Shown here piece after piece: positions 54,419 through 60,948 of a stretch of DNA of 64,000 bases. Position numbers and translations under genes: made by a program. Source of the stretch: Cylindrospermum sp. FACHB-282 (lineage in GTDB: Bacteria > Cyanobacteriota > Cyanobacteriia > Cyanobacteriales > Nostocaceae); the NCBI RefSeq assembly GCF_014697195.1, contig NZ_JACJRJ010000029.1:18055-82054 (forward strand). The letters run 5' to 3'. The notes beneath the pieces were generated by a model that saw only the letters and a list, made by a program, of their open reading frames with translations, searched no databases and was not told the DNA's origin. Numbering within the stretch: the stretch's first letter is position 1; each line of letters begins with the position of its first letter.

Positions 54419-55036
54419 TTAATATTCACGCCGTTTACCGTTAATAGTCATATTGCCGCCGCTGGCATTATGCTCACAGAGCATATCATTTGGGTTTGTG
54501 AAGTCAATGTTAGTACATTCTTCTTTTTCTGATTCTAATAAATAAAAAGGAGGACAGGAATGACTTAATTGAGAACGGTGCTGACCCTCTTTGCCATAGA
54601 TTCCATTAGTATAGCCTTCGTAGAAATAGCCTAAATAAGTAGCTGCATAATAATATACGCCAGAACGAATAGTTCTGTTTGAAAGAGAAAATTCATGAAT
54701 TACAGCTTTGCCAGTAACCGGATCACGGGCATTATTAATGTCAAAAAGCCATATAAGAAAGACATTAGAATTGTCTTTAGAGTAAAGTGGTTCTCCGGTG
54801 GAAACATGTTTAACACAATAATATAGGTAATAACTACCAATATTTTTACGAGTGGGGGTAGTTGGAGGTATTACAACTTCTTCTTCATACCAGCAATTAG
54901 AGAGATCGCCATCATCACAAACCCACCCAGCAAAAGCTGTTGAATGTGAGATTAAAGAGGAAAAACCAATTGATATTACAAGTAAGGCATTTTGTAATTT
55001 ATTAATAAAGAATCTATTTTTTATTAAAATATTCAT
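54419..55036 (-). CDS. Exported Cys-rich protein, last gene of structural operon
   Basis: A 205-residue protein with signal peptide at about 1-36 (ALLVISIGFSSLISHSTAFA), then WVCDDGDLSNCWYEEEV, many Tyr, and Cys in CVKH, SHSCPPFY, EECTN and LCEH. It has no C-terminal membrane anchor. The start at 55036 lies inside the end of the previous gene (23-bp overlap) and gives a signal peptide; upstream starts would not. As an exported, disulfide-rich phage protein it could be the adsorption or host-recognition protein, but no homology was seen. Confidence 0.6.
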   Translation of the reverse strand: MNILIKNRFFINKLQNALLVISIGFSSLISHSTAFAGWVCDDGDLSNCWYEEEVVIPPTTPTRKNIGSYYLYYCVKHVSTGEPLYSKDNSNVFLIWLFDINNARDPVTGKAVIHEFSLSNRTIRSGVYYYAATYLGYFYEGYTNGIYGKEGQHRSQLSHSCPPFYLLESEKEECTNIDFTNPNDMLCEHNASGGNMTINGKRREY

Positions 55037-55397
55037 ACCAAGAAGTGGAATTATTAGGATTTTGAGGAATAGAACGATAAATTGGTTGGCGATTGCAACC
55101 AGTAATGACAGGAACTTGATATTGGTGCTGAATATTGGTTTGTAGTTGGCTAATAAAGTTTGCATACTGTGTTCGTGATACAAAGCTCTTACTAGGGAAA
55201 GATTCAACTTTTCTGATTGCTTCTGCCCATCTGCCGCAGGAAACATCCATTTTTAGTAGGTGGTAAATTTGCTGGTTTTGAATATTAGGAGTGACATTTG
55301 GTACTGAAGGGATAAGAGGAACTGAGGGAGACCCAACGCTTGTAATTGCAGCAGATGCTGAACTAGTGACTAAAAAAGCGGCGATTTGTGATTTCAT
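55014..55397 (-). CDS. Exported small protein following zot
   Basis: A 127-residue protein with a signal-like N-terminus (MKSQIAAFLVTSSASAAITS) and two Cys (SCGRW and TGCNR). It begins in a 4-bp ATGA overlap with the Zot stop, so the two are likely translationally coupled. No known domain. Because the Zot protein here lacks a clear membrane span, this could supply a periplasmic part of the export machine; inference only. Confidence 0.6.
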   Translation of the reverse strand: MKSQIAAFLVTSSASAAITSVGSPSVPLIPSVPNVTPNIQNQQIYHLLKMDVSCGRWAEAIRKVESFPSKSFVSRTQYANFISQLQTNIQHQYQVPVITGCNRQPIYRSIPQNPNNSTSWYEYFNKK

Positions 55398-56293
55398 AAT
55401 TTAAAATAGGGAATATTCTCGATTGTATTCGGGCTTTGGTAAAAATTATTAGAGTTTTTGTTTATGTGAGCATCAGTAGCTATACTGTCGTGCAGTTCTT
55501 TGATAACAAGCAATGATGAATTATTGAAACTGTCTGTACCATCATTCAATATCCCGTTAAAGCTTACTTGTTGAAATGTAAACTTGTAAATTGGTGTTTG
55601 TATTTCAGAAGTAATTTTATCTAATCTGTTAAAGCTGCTAAATGCCTTAAACAATTGAATATCTTTCTCGCCTATGGGAGCAATGCGTATTTTTTTGGCG
55701 TAATTAAACCAAGTTTTGATGAAACCCATGATATTTAGGCGGCGCGCTTTTAAGTCGTTCAACCATAGTTCATAAGTACTACCTCTAAAATAGAAATACA
55801 TTTTTAACAAAAGTCGTTCATTTCTTAGGGTTTTATCGTATTTGGACATTCCGTTTGCATGGATAAAAAATTGTGTTAGTTGTCTAAATTGAACATCTAC
55901 GTGCGTGTCTACCTGGGCGCACCAGATGACGTCTACACCGTCGTGTCTAGATAAACACAAGTCTGCTAGAACATTTGATGGAGTGTTTCTGAAGTTACGC
56001 GAATTGAAAAATATTTGTGCTTCGTCCACAGCTACAACTGTGGATTTTCTGGAGAATATTTGTAGGAGTTGTTTGTGGTCTGACAGCTGTAGGCATACTA
56101 CCTGATTTGTATCAATCAGGAATCCAAGCCAGCCATAGTTCATCATGGATGCATATTTCCGTAAGGCTTTTAAATTTACTGTGAAATTGAAAACTAGGCG
56201 TTTCTGTTTGTTGTTTGCTAATTCGCACGAATATGCTAGAAGTTCTAGTGATTTACCACTGCCGATTTCACCGAGTATTCCTGTAATGGTCAT
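55394..56293 (-). CDS. zot: Zot/pI-type phage assembly ATPase
   Basis: A 299-residue ATPase of the zonula occludens toxin (Zot) family, the counterpart of filamentous-phage pI, which drives virion extrusion through the inner membrane. Walker A GEIGSGKS (8-15), Walker B VVAVDEAQIFF (86-96), then CLSRHDGVDVIWCAQVDTHVDVQFRQL, which resembles the sensor part of the family. Unlike M13 pI there is no obvious membrane span in the C-terminal third. Start overlaps the previous gene by ATGA. This gene and rep are the strongest family evidence for a filamentous phage. Confidence 0.82.
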   Translation of the reverse strand: MTITGILGEIGSGKSLELLAYSCELANNKQKRLVFNFTVNLKALRKYASMMNYGWLGFLIDTNQVVCLQLSDHKQLLQIFSRKSTVVAVDEAQIFFNSRNFRNTPSNVLADLCLSRHDGVDVIWCAQVDTHVDVQFRQLTQFFIHANGMSKYDKTLRNERLLLKMYFYFRGSTYELWLNDLKARRLNIMGFIKTWFNYAKKIRIAPIGEKDIQLFKAFSSFNRLDKITSEIQTPIYKFTFQQVSFNGILNDGTDSFNNSSLLVIKELHDSIATDAHINKNSNNFYQSPNTIENIPYFKL

Positions 56294-56619
56294 ATAAACG
56301 GTATTAATTTGTATACTTTAATAGATACAATTATTAAGAGAATAGAGATAATTGTTGTGAAAATTTCATTGATTACTCCTCCTCCAATTAAGGGAAAAGT
56401 ATTATCAAGTGATGTGAGCATATTATTAAAAAGATTTCCTAGCCTTAGTGGTTCTGGCGTTGATGGGAAAAAGACAAAGACAAATGTTAGGATTTTGCAA
56501 GTAAAAAAAGAAACAGTCCCTCCTGGGTCAGTAATAAATCCAAGTATTATGGATATTGGCAACCAGAAGTTGCGAACTACATTCCCAATCCATATAAGTG
56601 CATTGATTATTTGTTGCAT
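56290..56619 (-). CDS. Three-helix membrane protein, pVI-like
   Basis: A 109-residue protein with about three hydrophobic spans (residues 3-30, 34-52 and 78-105). M13 pVI is also a membrane protein of about 112 residues that lies directly before gene I, as here. No sequence identity is claimed. It ends in a 4-bp ATGA overlap with zot. Its start follows the previous stop by one base. Confidence 0.65.
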   Translation of the reverse strand: MQQIINALIWIGNVVRNFWLPISIILGFITDPGGTVSFFTCKILTFVFVFFPSTPEPLRLGNLFNNMLTSLDNTFPLIGGGVINEIFTTIISILLIIVSIKVYKLIPFI

Positions 56620-56620
56620 T

Positions 56621-57004
56621 TTAAAGAGTTAGTATTGCAGAGATAATAAAAGACATAATTACAGGGTATTTTAATACGGAAATTATAGAAAGTAAAAAGC
56701 AGGCTTCAAATTCAATGCCAGCGGGCGTATTTTCAAAAAAAGTGATTCTTGGGCAATTGTCTGTTGCAGGGCTAGAGTTGGTTGTCCCTAGAATATCAAA
56801 AGGGAATTTATCAATTAAGGCTTCAGAGGCGCATTGCATGATATTGGTTGATTCATATTGTTTTTCGGGTATTGCTCCATCTGGTGGGGATTCAAATGAT
56901 GGAGCCGGGATATCCTGTGCTTGAGATGGTAAAGAAAGTAAAAAAAATGTCAAGCCTGAGAAAATAAAAATTTCAATAGATTGTTTAAGAGTAATTTTTT
57001 TCAT
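56621..57004 (-). CDS. Exported protein in the gene III position
   Basis: A 127-residue protein with a signal peptide (about 1-30, SGLTFFLLSLPSQA) and a C-terminal hydrophobic anchor (about 102-127, CFLLSIISVLKYPVIMSFIISAIL). Cys at QCASE, DNCPR and EACF. A short exported, anchored protein between the coat gene and the pVI-like gene is what the gene III position holds in filamentous phages, but it is far shorter than pIII. ATG at 57004 was used because the stretch upstream of it is the terminator hairpin. Confidence 0.65.
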   Translation of the reverse strand: MKKITLKQSIEIFIFSGLTFFLLSLPSQAQDIPAPSFESPPDGAIPEKQYESTNIMQCASEALIDKFPFDILGTTNSSPATDNCPRITFFENTPAGIEFEACFLLSIISVLKYPVIMSFIISAILTL

Positions 57005-57014
57005 AGTAGGTTGA

Positions 57015-57038
57015 TGGGTTGGGACATACCCCAACCCA
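57015..57038 (-). terminator. Hairpin just after the major-coat gene
   Basis: TGGGTTGGG / CCCAACCCA is a perfect nine-pair stem with loop ACATAC, starting 7 bp past the coat stop. Filamentous phages such as M13 have a terminator at this same place, after gene VIII, which keeps coat mRNA in excess. The T tract is poor. Confidence 0.65.
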
Positions 57039-57044
57039 ATAAAT

Positions 57045-57266
57045 TTAGGCGTGTCTCAAAATTGATCCAGCGATCATGAGTGCAAAGCTGATACTAAACG
57101 GTACAATTACGATGGCTACACCAGTATCAGCGATGCCCGTTAGCATTTCCATGCCTTGGTCTACGGTCGTTTTTGCAGTGGTTAAATCTGCTCTAGCAGG
57201 TTGGGCAAGGCTAAGGACTGATAGAGCGATTCCACCAAGTATTAACAGTTGATGTTTAATTTTCAT
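57045..57266 (-). CDS. Major coat protein candidate (pVIII-like)
   Basis: A 73-residue precursor. Residues 1-26 are a signal peptide (MKIKHQLLILGGIALSVLSL, cleavage after ARA). The predicted mature chain is 47 residues: an amphipathic acidic start (DLTTAKTTVDQGMEMLTG), one membrane helix (about 45-68, VAIVIVPFSISFALMIAGSI) and a basic end LRHA. Size and layout match M13 pVIII (73-residue precursor, 50-residue mature). Lysines are fewer than in M13, with Arg and His at the end. The 76-bp gap before it is the longest in this operon. Confidence 0.78.
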   Translation of the reverse strand: MKIKHQLLILGGIALSVLSLAQPARADLTTAKTTVDQGMEMLTGIADTGVAIVIVPFSISFALMIAGSILRHA

Positions 57267-57342
57267 GGCACTAAGTTAAAATGTTCATTGCTAAAGTGGT
57301 GTTTGTTGCAGGGGGGTGCGCGACCCAAGGGGATATACACTG

Positions 57343-57513
57343 CTAGTATTTCGCTCTAATGAAAACTACGAAAAGTGTAACTAATAGAGAAAGACCGAAT
57401 ACGCTTATTCCTACTGAAACGCCCCATTCGCTAGCTGGCTGTAATTTAGATTTAAGCCATTCGTTGGTGGTGCTAACGTCAAATTTTGCTACTATTACTG
57501 GTTCATTTATCAT
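57343..57513 (-). CDS. Small membrane protein (56 aa) of structural operon
   Basis: Starts MINEPVIVAKFDVSTTNEWL; one hydrophobic span at about 31-53 (VSVGISVFGLSLLVTLFVVF) and a basic end IRAKY. Found by reading the minus strand after the 66-residue gene, whose stop lies one base before this ATG. Size and place suggest a minor coat protein of the VII/IX kind. No homology known. Confidence 0.6.
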   Translation of the reverse strand: MINEPVIVAKFDVSTTNEWLKSKLQPASEWGVSVGISVFGLSLLVTLFVVFIRAKY

Positions 57514-57514
57514 T

Positions 57515-57715
57515 TTATTTGCCTTTCATTGATTCTAAAAATGCGTTTATAGCTCTCCATCCAACTATGCTAGTAATCCAGATCATAATAGTTGGCCAGA
57601 TAAAAGCGATGGTTTCATTCATGAATTCTCCCGCGGGTTTTAATCCGATAACCGCGCCGTTACCATCTTGGGTTGTGGCGTTGGGATATTGAGCAATATA
57701 AAACTGATGTTTCAT
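57515..57715 (-). CDS. Small membrane protein (66 aa) of structural operon
   Basis: MKHQFYIAQYPNATTQDGNG then one hydrophobic span (about 36-56, AFIWPTIMIWITSIVGWRAI) and a basic end ESMKGK. Overlaps the preceding gene by ATGA (57712-57715). Probably a minor structural protein of the phage particle. Family unknown. Confidence 0.6.
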   Translation of the reverse strand: MKHQFYIAQYPNATTQDGNGAVIGLKPAGEFMNETIAFIWPTIMIWITSIVGWRAINAFLESMKGK

Positions 57716-57852
57716 TTTTTTTTGACTATGATTGTATTTTTAGGTCGTTTAGGTTTTGAATTGTTCCTTCGCTCTATAAACTGTAAAATAATCCAGAGTA
57801 TTACTGTGATTGCAAATACGATTGGGGCAATTATAAATCCTGATTTAGTCAT
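57712..57852 (-). CDS. Small membrane protein (46 aa) of structural operon
   Basis: MTKSGFIIAPIVFAITVILW opens a single hydrophobic span, followed by a strongly basic tail (ERRNNSKPKRPKNTIIVKKK). It begins in an ATGA overlap with the 125-residue gene and ends in another ATGA overlap with the 66-residue gene. Its length and charge pattern fit a minor coat or assembly protein like pVII/pIX. Confidence 0.6.
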   Translation of the reverse strand: MTKSGFIIAPIVFAITVILWIILQFIERRNNSKPKRPKNTIIVKKK

Positions 57853-58226
57853 AGTCCCATATAGAATATTTTGGTCATTGCCAGCATAACGAAATTAAAA
57901 GCTACCCATTGGAAAAGTACAAAAAACAGTGAGAGATATGATTTAGTTAAGTCAGTAGAATCAGCCGTTTCACTAGACCAGCAGTAATTTATTGAGTCAG
58001 GCGTTGTTGTTGTTGAAACAATTTTAAATCCAGTAGTATCAGAATTTGAGTTGATATTCTTAGTTAGAGCATTTATATAAGTAGCGCCAATTTCATCATC
58101 TAAAGATGGAGAAAAATAGAGGTTGTTGCATTTTGTAGCTGCCAAACAAGGCGCTGTCCATATCAACAAAATCAACAAACAAATTAAAGCGTAGAGAACA
58201 ATTTTTGAAGTATAGCGAATGCCCAC
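57849..58226 (-). CDS. First gene of structural operon, exported anchored protein
   Basis: A 125-residue protein with a signal peptide (about 1-29, LYALICLLILLIWTAPCLA) and a C-terminal membrane span (about 98-120, LFFVLFQWVAFNFVMLAMTKIF). Cys at ATKCNN and NYCWS. It opens the minus-strand operon; a candidate promoter lies about 55-85 bp upstream. No family recognised. A phage surface protein is a reasonable guess from the context. Confidence 0.6.
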   Translation of the reverse strand: MGIRYTSKIVLYALICLLILLIWTAPCLAATKCNNLYFSPSLDDEIGATYINALTKNINSNSDTTGFKIVSTTTTPDSINYCWSSETADSTDLTKSYLSLFFVLFQWVAFNFVMLAMTKIFYMGL

Positions 58227-58280
58227 AATATTATGTAAACAGTAGCGAAAATGGTATAACTTGAATCTATTAGATACTGG

Positions 58281-58309
58281 ACTAATTCAAAGGACTCGGA
58301 TAGTGTCAA
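58281..58309 (-). promoter_or_regulatory. Candidate promoter for the structural operon
   Basis: On the minus strand TTGACA (58309-58304) is followed after 17 bases by ATTAGT (58286-58281), a poor -10, about 55 bp before the first start codon. The consensus -35 makes it worth noting; not proven. Confidence 0.35.
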
Positions 58310-58490
58310 GGGGGAGAAATTTATGGTTCCTAGCATTTTTACAGAAAAGATTCTTGCAATTTAGAGTAGCAAATTTTTTTTGATGTCACTTTAACCCCCC
58401 CTTTATTAGTGTCTAAGCTTAGGAGGAGTGTCTGGTTAAGTAAGAATTTATACATCTAAATCACCAATTTTATAGAGATACGCAATCTAT

Positions 58491-58527
58491 CCCCTAGCCG
58501 GGCCCCTCTGGGTGGCTAGGGGTTTTT
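58491..58527 (+). terminator. Strong rho-independent terminator
   Basis: CCCCTAGCC / GGCTAGGGG stem followed by TTTTT. It points rightward, though no plus-strand gene precedes it in the linear arrangement. It may end an RNA from the intergenic region or protect the structural promoter region. Confidence 0.8.
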
Positions 58528-58577
58528 GCTATCCATAAAATGGACTTTACGTGTAAAACGTTTCTCAGTGAGGTTAG

Positions 58578-58685
58578 AACCCTGTCTGGTAATACAGGGT
58601 TCGATTGACAAATAAAAAAAGCAATGCTTTTTCTGTAAGTATTCTAGGCATTATTAAAAAAGCTGATTGTCTAGTAAAAACAATC
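58578..58685. other. Array of three hairpins in the intergenic region
   Basis: AACCCTGT/ACAGGGTT (58578-58601), AAAAAGC/GCTTTTT (58616-58632) and GATTGT/ACAATC (58665-58685) are perfect stems within 110 bp. With the terminator at 58491 they make four successive stem-loops in a region without genes (58230-58850). Filamentous-phage intergenic regions carry a similar series for packaging and complementary-strand start; that reading is inferred. Confidence 0.5.
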
Positions 58686-58854
58686 ACTATACGTTTAGTG
58701 TTTAAATATCAGTACCGTTGTTACTGCACTCGCTTTTGAGCCAATGGTGAATATTGTTGCACGATGTTTTTTGTGCGATCGCTACTTTATGATCTTCCAA
58801 TCCTTGAAAACCCAACTCGCCAGCTGGCAGCGCTGGCTGATGATGAGGCACCGG

Positions 58855-59247
58855 TTATGTGCGTGACTGGTCAATTATTTTTTCAATTTCTGCTGGAGAT
58901 TTACCAAGTGCGATCGCATTCTCCACCACCTGCTTTTTCTGTTGAGCGATCGCACTTTTAACATTGCCGCCGGGAATATGAGTGTGGTGAATTTTTCTGG
59001 TAGTGCGCTCATACCAGCAATAGCGAAAATAGTAGTGCTTTTTCTGGCTGCGAACTACGGTATATTCTTCGATCCACTGCCACTTTTTGTTGTGTTCTGT
59101 GTGTTCTGGAAGCGCTGCAATGCTGATTATTGCGTCTTCCAGAACACTAATTTTATTCCAATAGGGGTCACGGGTGATGGGCTGCTTTGTAGATTCAACG
59201 GTAGACAGGTCGAATAACTCTAACTGTTTACTTGAAAGTTTGGTCAT
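58855..59247 (-). CDS. Hypothetical protein, mobile-element type
   Basis: A 130-residue protein with an aromatic/basic centre (QWIEEYTVVRSQKKHYYFRYCWYERTTRKIHHTHIPGGN) followed by a helical end (VKSAIAQQKKQVVENAIALGKSPAEIEKIIDQS). The Y-F-R-Y motif followed by H-x-x-x-GGN recalls small proteins of cyanobacterial plasmids and phage islands whose role is unknown. It begins 1 base after the stop of the 64-residue gene. Two HIP1 sites lie within. Confidence 0.55.
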   Translation of the reverse strand: MTKLSSKQLELFDLSTVESTKQPITRDPYWNKISVLEDAIISIAALPEHTEHNKKWQWIEEYTVVRSQKKHYYFRYCWYERTTRKIHHTHIPGGNVKSAIAQQKKQVVENAIALGKSPAEIEKIIDQSRT

Positions 59248-59248
59248 T

Positions 59249-59443
59249 TTAAAAGGGAGTAACGTTAGTGTGCTGCTCCTGGTCGCAGTTTTCTTGGTGA
59301 ATGGGTGTTTGGAGTTTATCTTGTTGATAATGAGTGATCATCGTTGTTACACCAAAGGCAATTGATGCTGTAGCAGTAGTTAGATGTCCGATTCCGATTC
59401 CTAGCAAAAAGTTTAAGAGGCGGGTGTGTGTTTCGGTAGACAT
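59249..59443 (-). CDS. Small single-pass membrane protein
   Basis: A 64-residue protein with one hydrophobic span (about 10-37, NFLLGIGIGHLTTATASIAFGVTTMITHY) and a Gln/His-rich tail. It directly precedes the 130-residue gene and is likely cotranscribed. No family known. Confidence 0.5.
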   Translation of the reverse strand: MSTETHTRLLNFLLGIGIGHLTTATASIAFGVTTMITHYQQDKLQTPIHQENCDQEQHTNVTPF

Positions 59444-59504
59444 GGGTTTAGGGTTAAAAGTGAATTTAGGGAGATGCGAGAAAATGTTGCTTTCCCTGGT
59501 TAAA

Positions 59505-59648
59505 TTAAGAATTGGCAGCTTTGCGCTTGGTAGTGAGGTTTGACTGCACCAAGATAAATGGTGATAAATTCGCCGTGGCGGATGGAGGTTTTAAGCCACG
59601 TTTTTTGCGGCGGTTGGCTCGTTGGGCCAGATTAGGAGTTTTACCCAT
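59505..59648 (-). CDS. Small basic protein, tandem copy 1 (47 aa)
   Basis: MGKTPNLAQRANRRKKRGLK followed by PPSATANLSPFILVQSNL. Basic N-terminus suggests nucleic-acid contact but nothing is proven. It lies in unit 1 of a 244-bp tandem duplication; the start was set by matching copy 2. The same frame stays open upstream to 59756 over what is tail sequence of the duplicated neighbour. Confidence 0.45.
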   Translation of the reverse strand: MGKTPNLAQRANRRKKRGLKPPSATANLSPFILVQSNLTTKRKAANS

Positions 59649-59998
59649 GTTGATTATTGGTGGTTGATAGGTTTGGACTTGAGTTAGGGAGCGGATGCGG
59701 GAAGCTGTTGCTTCTGGTGGTGAAGTTGGTGATTGCACTTTGGTAACTTGCACCATTGCCAGCTTTGCGCCTGGTGGTGAGGTTTGACTGCACGAGAAGA
59801 AATGGTGATAAATTCGCTGCGGCGGGTATAGGTTTCAAGCCACGTTTTTTGCGGCGGTTGGCTTGTTGTGCTGTGTTAGGCGTTTTACTCATGTTGATTA
59901 TTGGTGGTTGATGGGTGTGGACTTGAGTTATGGAGCAGATGCGGGAACTGTTGCTTCTGGTGGCGAAATTGTGATAGTTTCCCGTGTTTCACTAGACC
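59511..59998. repeat. 244-bp tandem duplication
   Basis: Unit 1 (59511-59754) and unit 2 (59755-59998) align throughout, for example ATTGGCAGCTTTGCGC / ATTGCCAGCTTTGCGC and CCACGTTTTTTGCGGCGGTT in both. Each unit holds the small basic gene plus the 3' end of the adjacent 129-residue gene. Copies have diverged noticeably, so the event is not recent. Confidence 0.85.
59641..59892 (-). CDS. Small basic protein, tandem copy 2, extended (83 aa)
   Basis: The first 45 residues (MSKTPNTAQQANRRKKRGLK then PIPAAANLSPFLLVQSNL) match copy 1. The stop lies beyond the duplication border, so the frame runs on into a different, Ser/Asn/Pro-rich tail derived from other-frame sequence and overlaps the start of copy 1. 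The extension is probably a by-product of the duplication. Confidence 0.4.
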   Translation of the reverse strand: MSKTPNTAQQANRRKKRGLKPIPAAANLSPFLLVQSNLTTRRKAGNGASYQSAITNFTTRSNSFPHPLPNSSPNLSTTNNQHG

Positions 59999-60317
59999 AC
60001 GCCAACCAGCTTGCCGCACTTTGTATGGCAGCGAGTCTGTCGGCGTAACTCATATTCTCAATCTCAATCCAAACTTGTTCAGGTAAATCAAATTTTTTTT
60101 TGTCCGTTCTGTTGTAGTCTGACGGACAAGTGGTGTCAGCGATTGCTGCAATTAGGACTAGCAGGTATTCTTCCATCAAGGGATACAACACGGTTGTGTC
60201 TAATGCTTTGGTTTGGTCATTCATAAGTTTTGAGGGTAATTGGTAACCGGTGATTAGCGATCGCATCCCACCTCCCAGGGCGATCGCAATTTTGGTAATT
60301 TGCACCAGTTGCATCAA
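59928..60317 (-). CDS. Hypothetical protein
   Basis: A 129-residue protein. The N-terminus (MMQLVQITKIAIALGGGMRS) is weakly hydrophobic; the middle is acidic and helical (LPEQVWIEIENMSYADRLAAIQSAASWLAWSSETRETI). Its last 13 codons lie in the duplicated DNA. Two HIP1 sites near its start. No family recognised. Confidence 0.45.
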   Translation of the reverse strand: MMQLVQITKIAIALGGGMRSLITGYQLPSKLMNDQTKALDTTVLYPLMEEYLLVLIAAIADTTCPSDYNRTDKKKFDLPEQVWIEIENMSYADRLAAIQSAASWLAWSSETRETITISPPEATVPASAP

Positions 60318-60329
60318 TGGCAGGAAAGT

Positions 60330-60500
60330 TTAAAGTGATGGAACATTGCCAGCGGGTGAACCACCCCGGTGCGATCGCTAATTTGTCACTGGTGAAGCTG
60401 TGGTAGTTTCTCCTGGTGGGAGTTGCTGCTGGTGAAAGTTCAAGTGATGGAACATTGCTGGCTGGTGTTGGGTAGCCCCCAGGTGCGGCGGAAAGTACCT
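60330..60500. repeat. Imperfect direct repeats in a GC-richer spacer
   Basis: AAGTGATGGAACATTGC occurs at about 60333 and again at about 60442, with related CTGGTG-containing stretches around. The spacer contains one HIP1 site (60371). No gene. Confidence 0.55.
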
Positions 60501-60509
60501 AAGCAAAAA

Positions 60510-60538
60510 AACCGCTCTAACCTGGAGGTAGAACGGTT
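60510..60538 (-). terminator. Terminator of the RHH operon
   Basis: AACCGcTCTAaCC / GGTAGAaCGGTT forms a long stem with loop TGGA; on the minus strand it is followed by seven T. It lies 8 bp beyond the stop of the coiled-coil gene. Confidence 0.85.
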
Positions 60539-60545
60539 TATAAAA

Positions 60546-60716
60546 TTAATTTTCCTCTTCAAATAACCTTAATATTTCCTTCTCAAGGTTATCTATTTCT
60601 GTAAACACCTTTTCTTGATGAGTTAAATTTTCATCAAGTCGGGCTCTAAGTCTTTCTTCATGTGCTTTAACATAAGCCAGATGAGCAGCCCGAATATTCC
60701 TCAACTGGCTTAACAT
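60546..60716 (-). CDS. Small coiled-coil protein coupled to the RHH gene (56 aa)
   Basis: MLSQLRNIRAAHLAYVKAHE followed by ERLRARLDENLTHQEKVFTE and a leucine/glutamate-rich end predicts a single long helix able to form a coiled coil. ATG at 60716 lies inside the last codons of the RHH gene (7-bp overlap), so translation is likely coupled. A longer frame in the same phase reaches up to 60944 but over the RHH gene it is only the alternative frame. Its partner is probably the RHH protein. Confidence 0.6.
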   Translation of the reverse strand: MLSQLRNIRAAHLAYVKAHEERLRARLDENLTHQEKVFTEIDNLEKEILRLFEEEN

Positions 60717-60916
60717 TTTCCCAGTAGTTCCTGAGAGCGGAGTCTGTCCAGTTCTTTCAGTGATGTTCTGGCTAAGTGCGCTATCAGCTTGGAGCGAGTT
60801 GTCCCCAACTGTTGAGCTTTCTCCTCCAATAGCTTCCAGTCCTCCTCCTCTATTGGAATGGTCGCATTCACTAGATTGCGCGGCTGATCCGATTTGGGTC
60901 TGCCTCTCTTTTTCAT
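60710..60916 (-). CDS. Ribbon-helix-helix DNA-binding protein (CopG/Arc type)
   Basis: A 68-residue regulator. After GRPKSDQPRN comes the ribbon strand LVNATIPIEEEDW, helix A KLLEEKAQQLG and helix B TTRSKLIAHLARTSLKELDRL, the usual RHH order with the T-x-S-x-L-I-A turn. RHH proteins bind short palindromic operators as dimers, often repressing their own operon or setting plasmid copy number. An array of ACACGTGA sites lies just upstream. Terminator follows the next gene. No antitoxin-toxin pair is apparent because the partner is a coiled coil. Confidence 0.8.
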   Translation of the reverse strand: MKKRGRPKSDQPRNLVNATIPIEEEDWKLLEEKAQQLGTTRSKLIAHLARTSLKELDRLRSQELLGKC

Positions 60917-60948
60917 GGGAATTTTCAGTCATGTGTACATCCAAATTA

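Noticed and set aside
58580..58612. GGGTTCGATT resembling a tRNA T-arm
   Set aside because: The bases around it pair as a simple hairpin with the preceding AACCCTGT, and no acceptor, D or anticodon stem can be drawn.
60717..60944. Upstream part of the frame that ends in the coiled-coil gene
   Set aside because: This part is the alternative frame of the RHH gene and is low in protein character; the ATG at 60716 is a better start.
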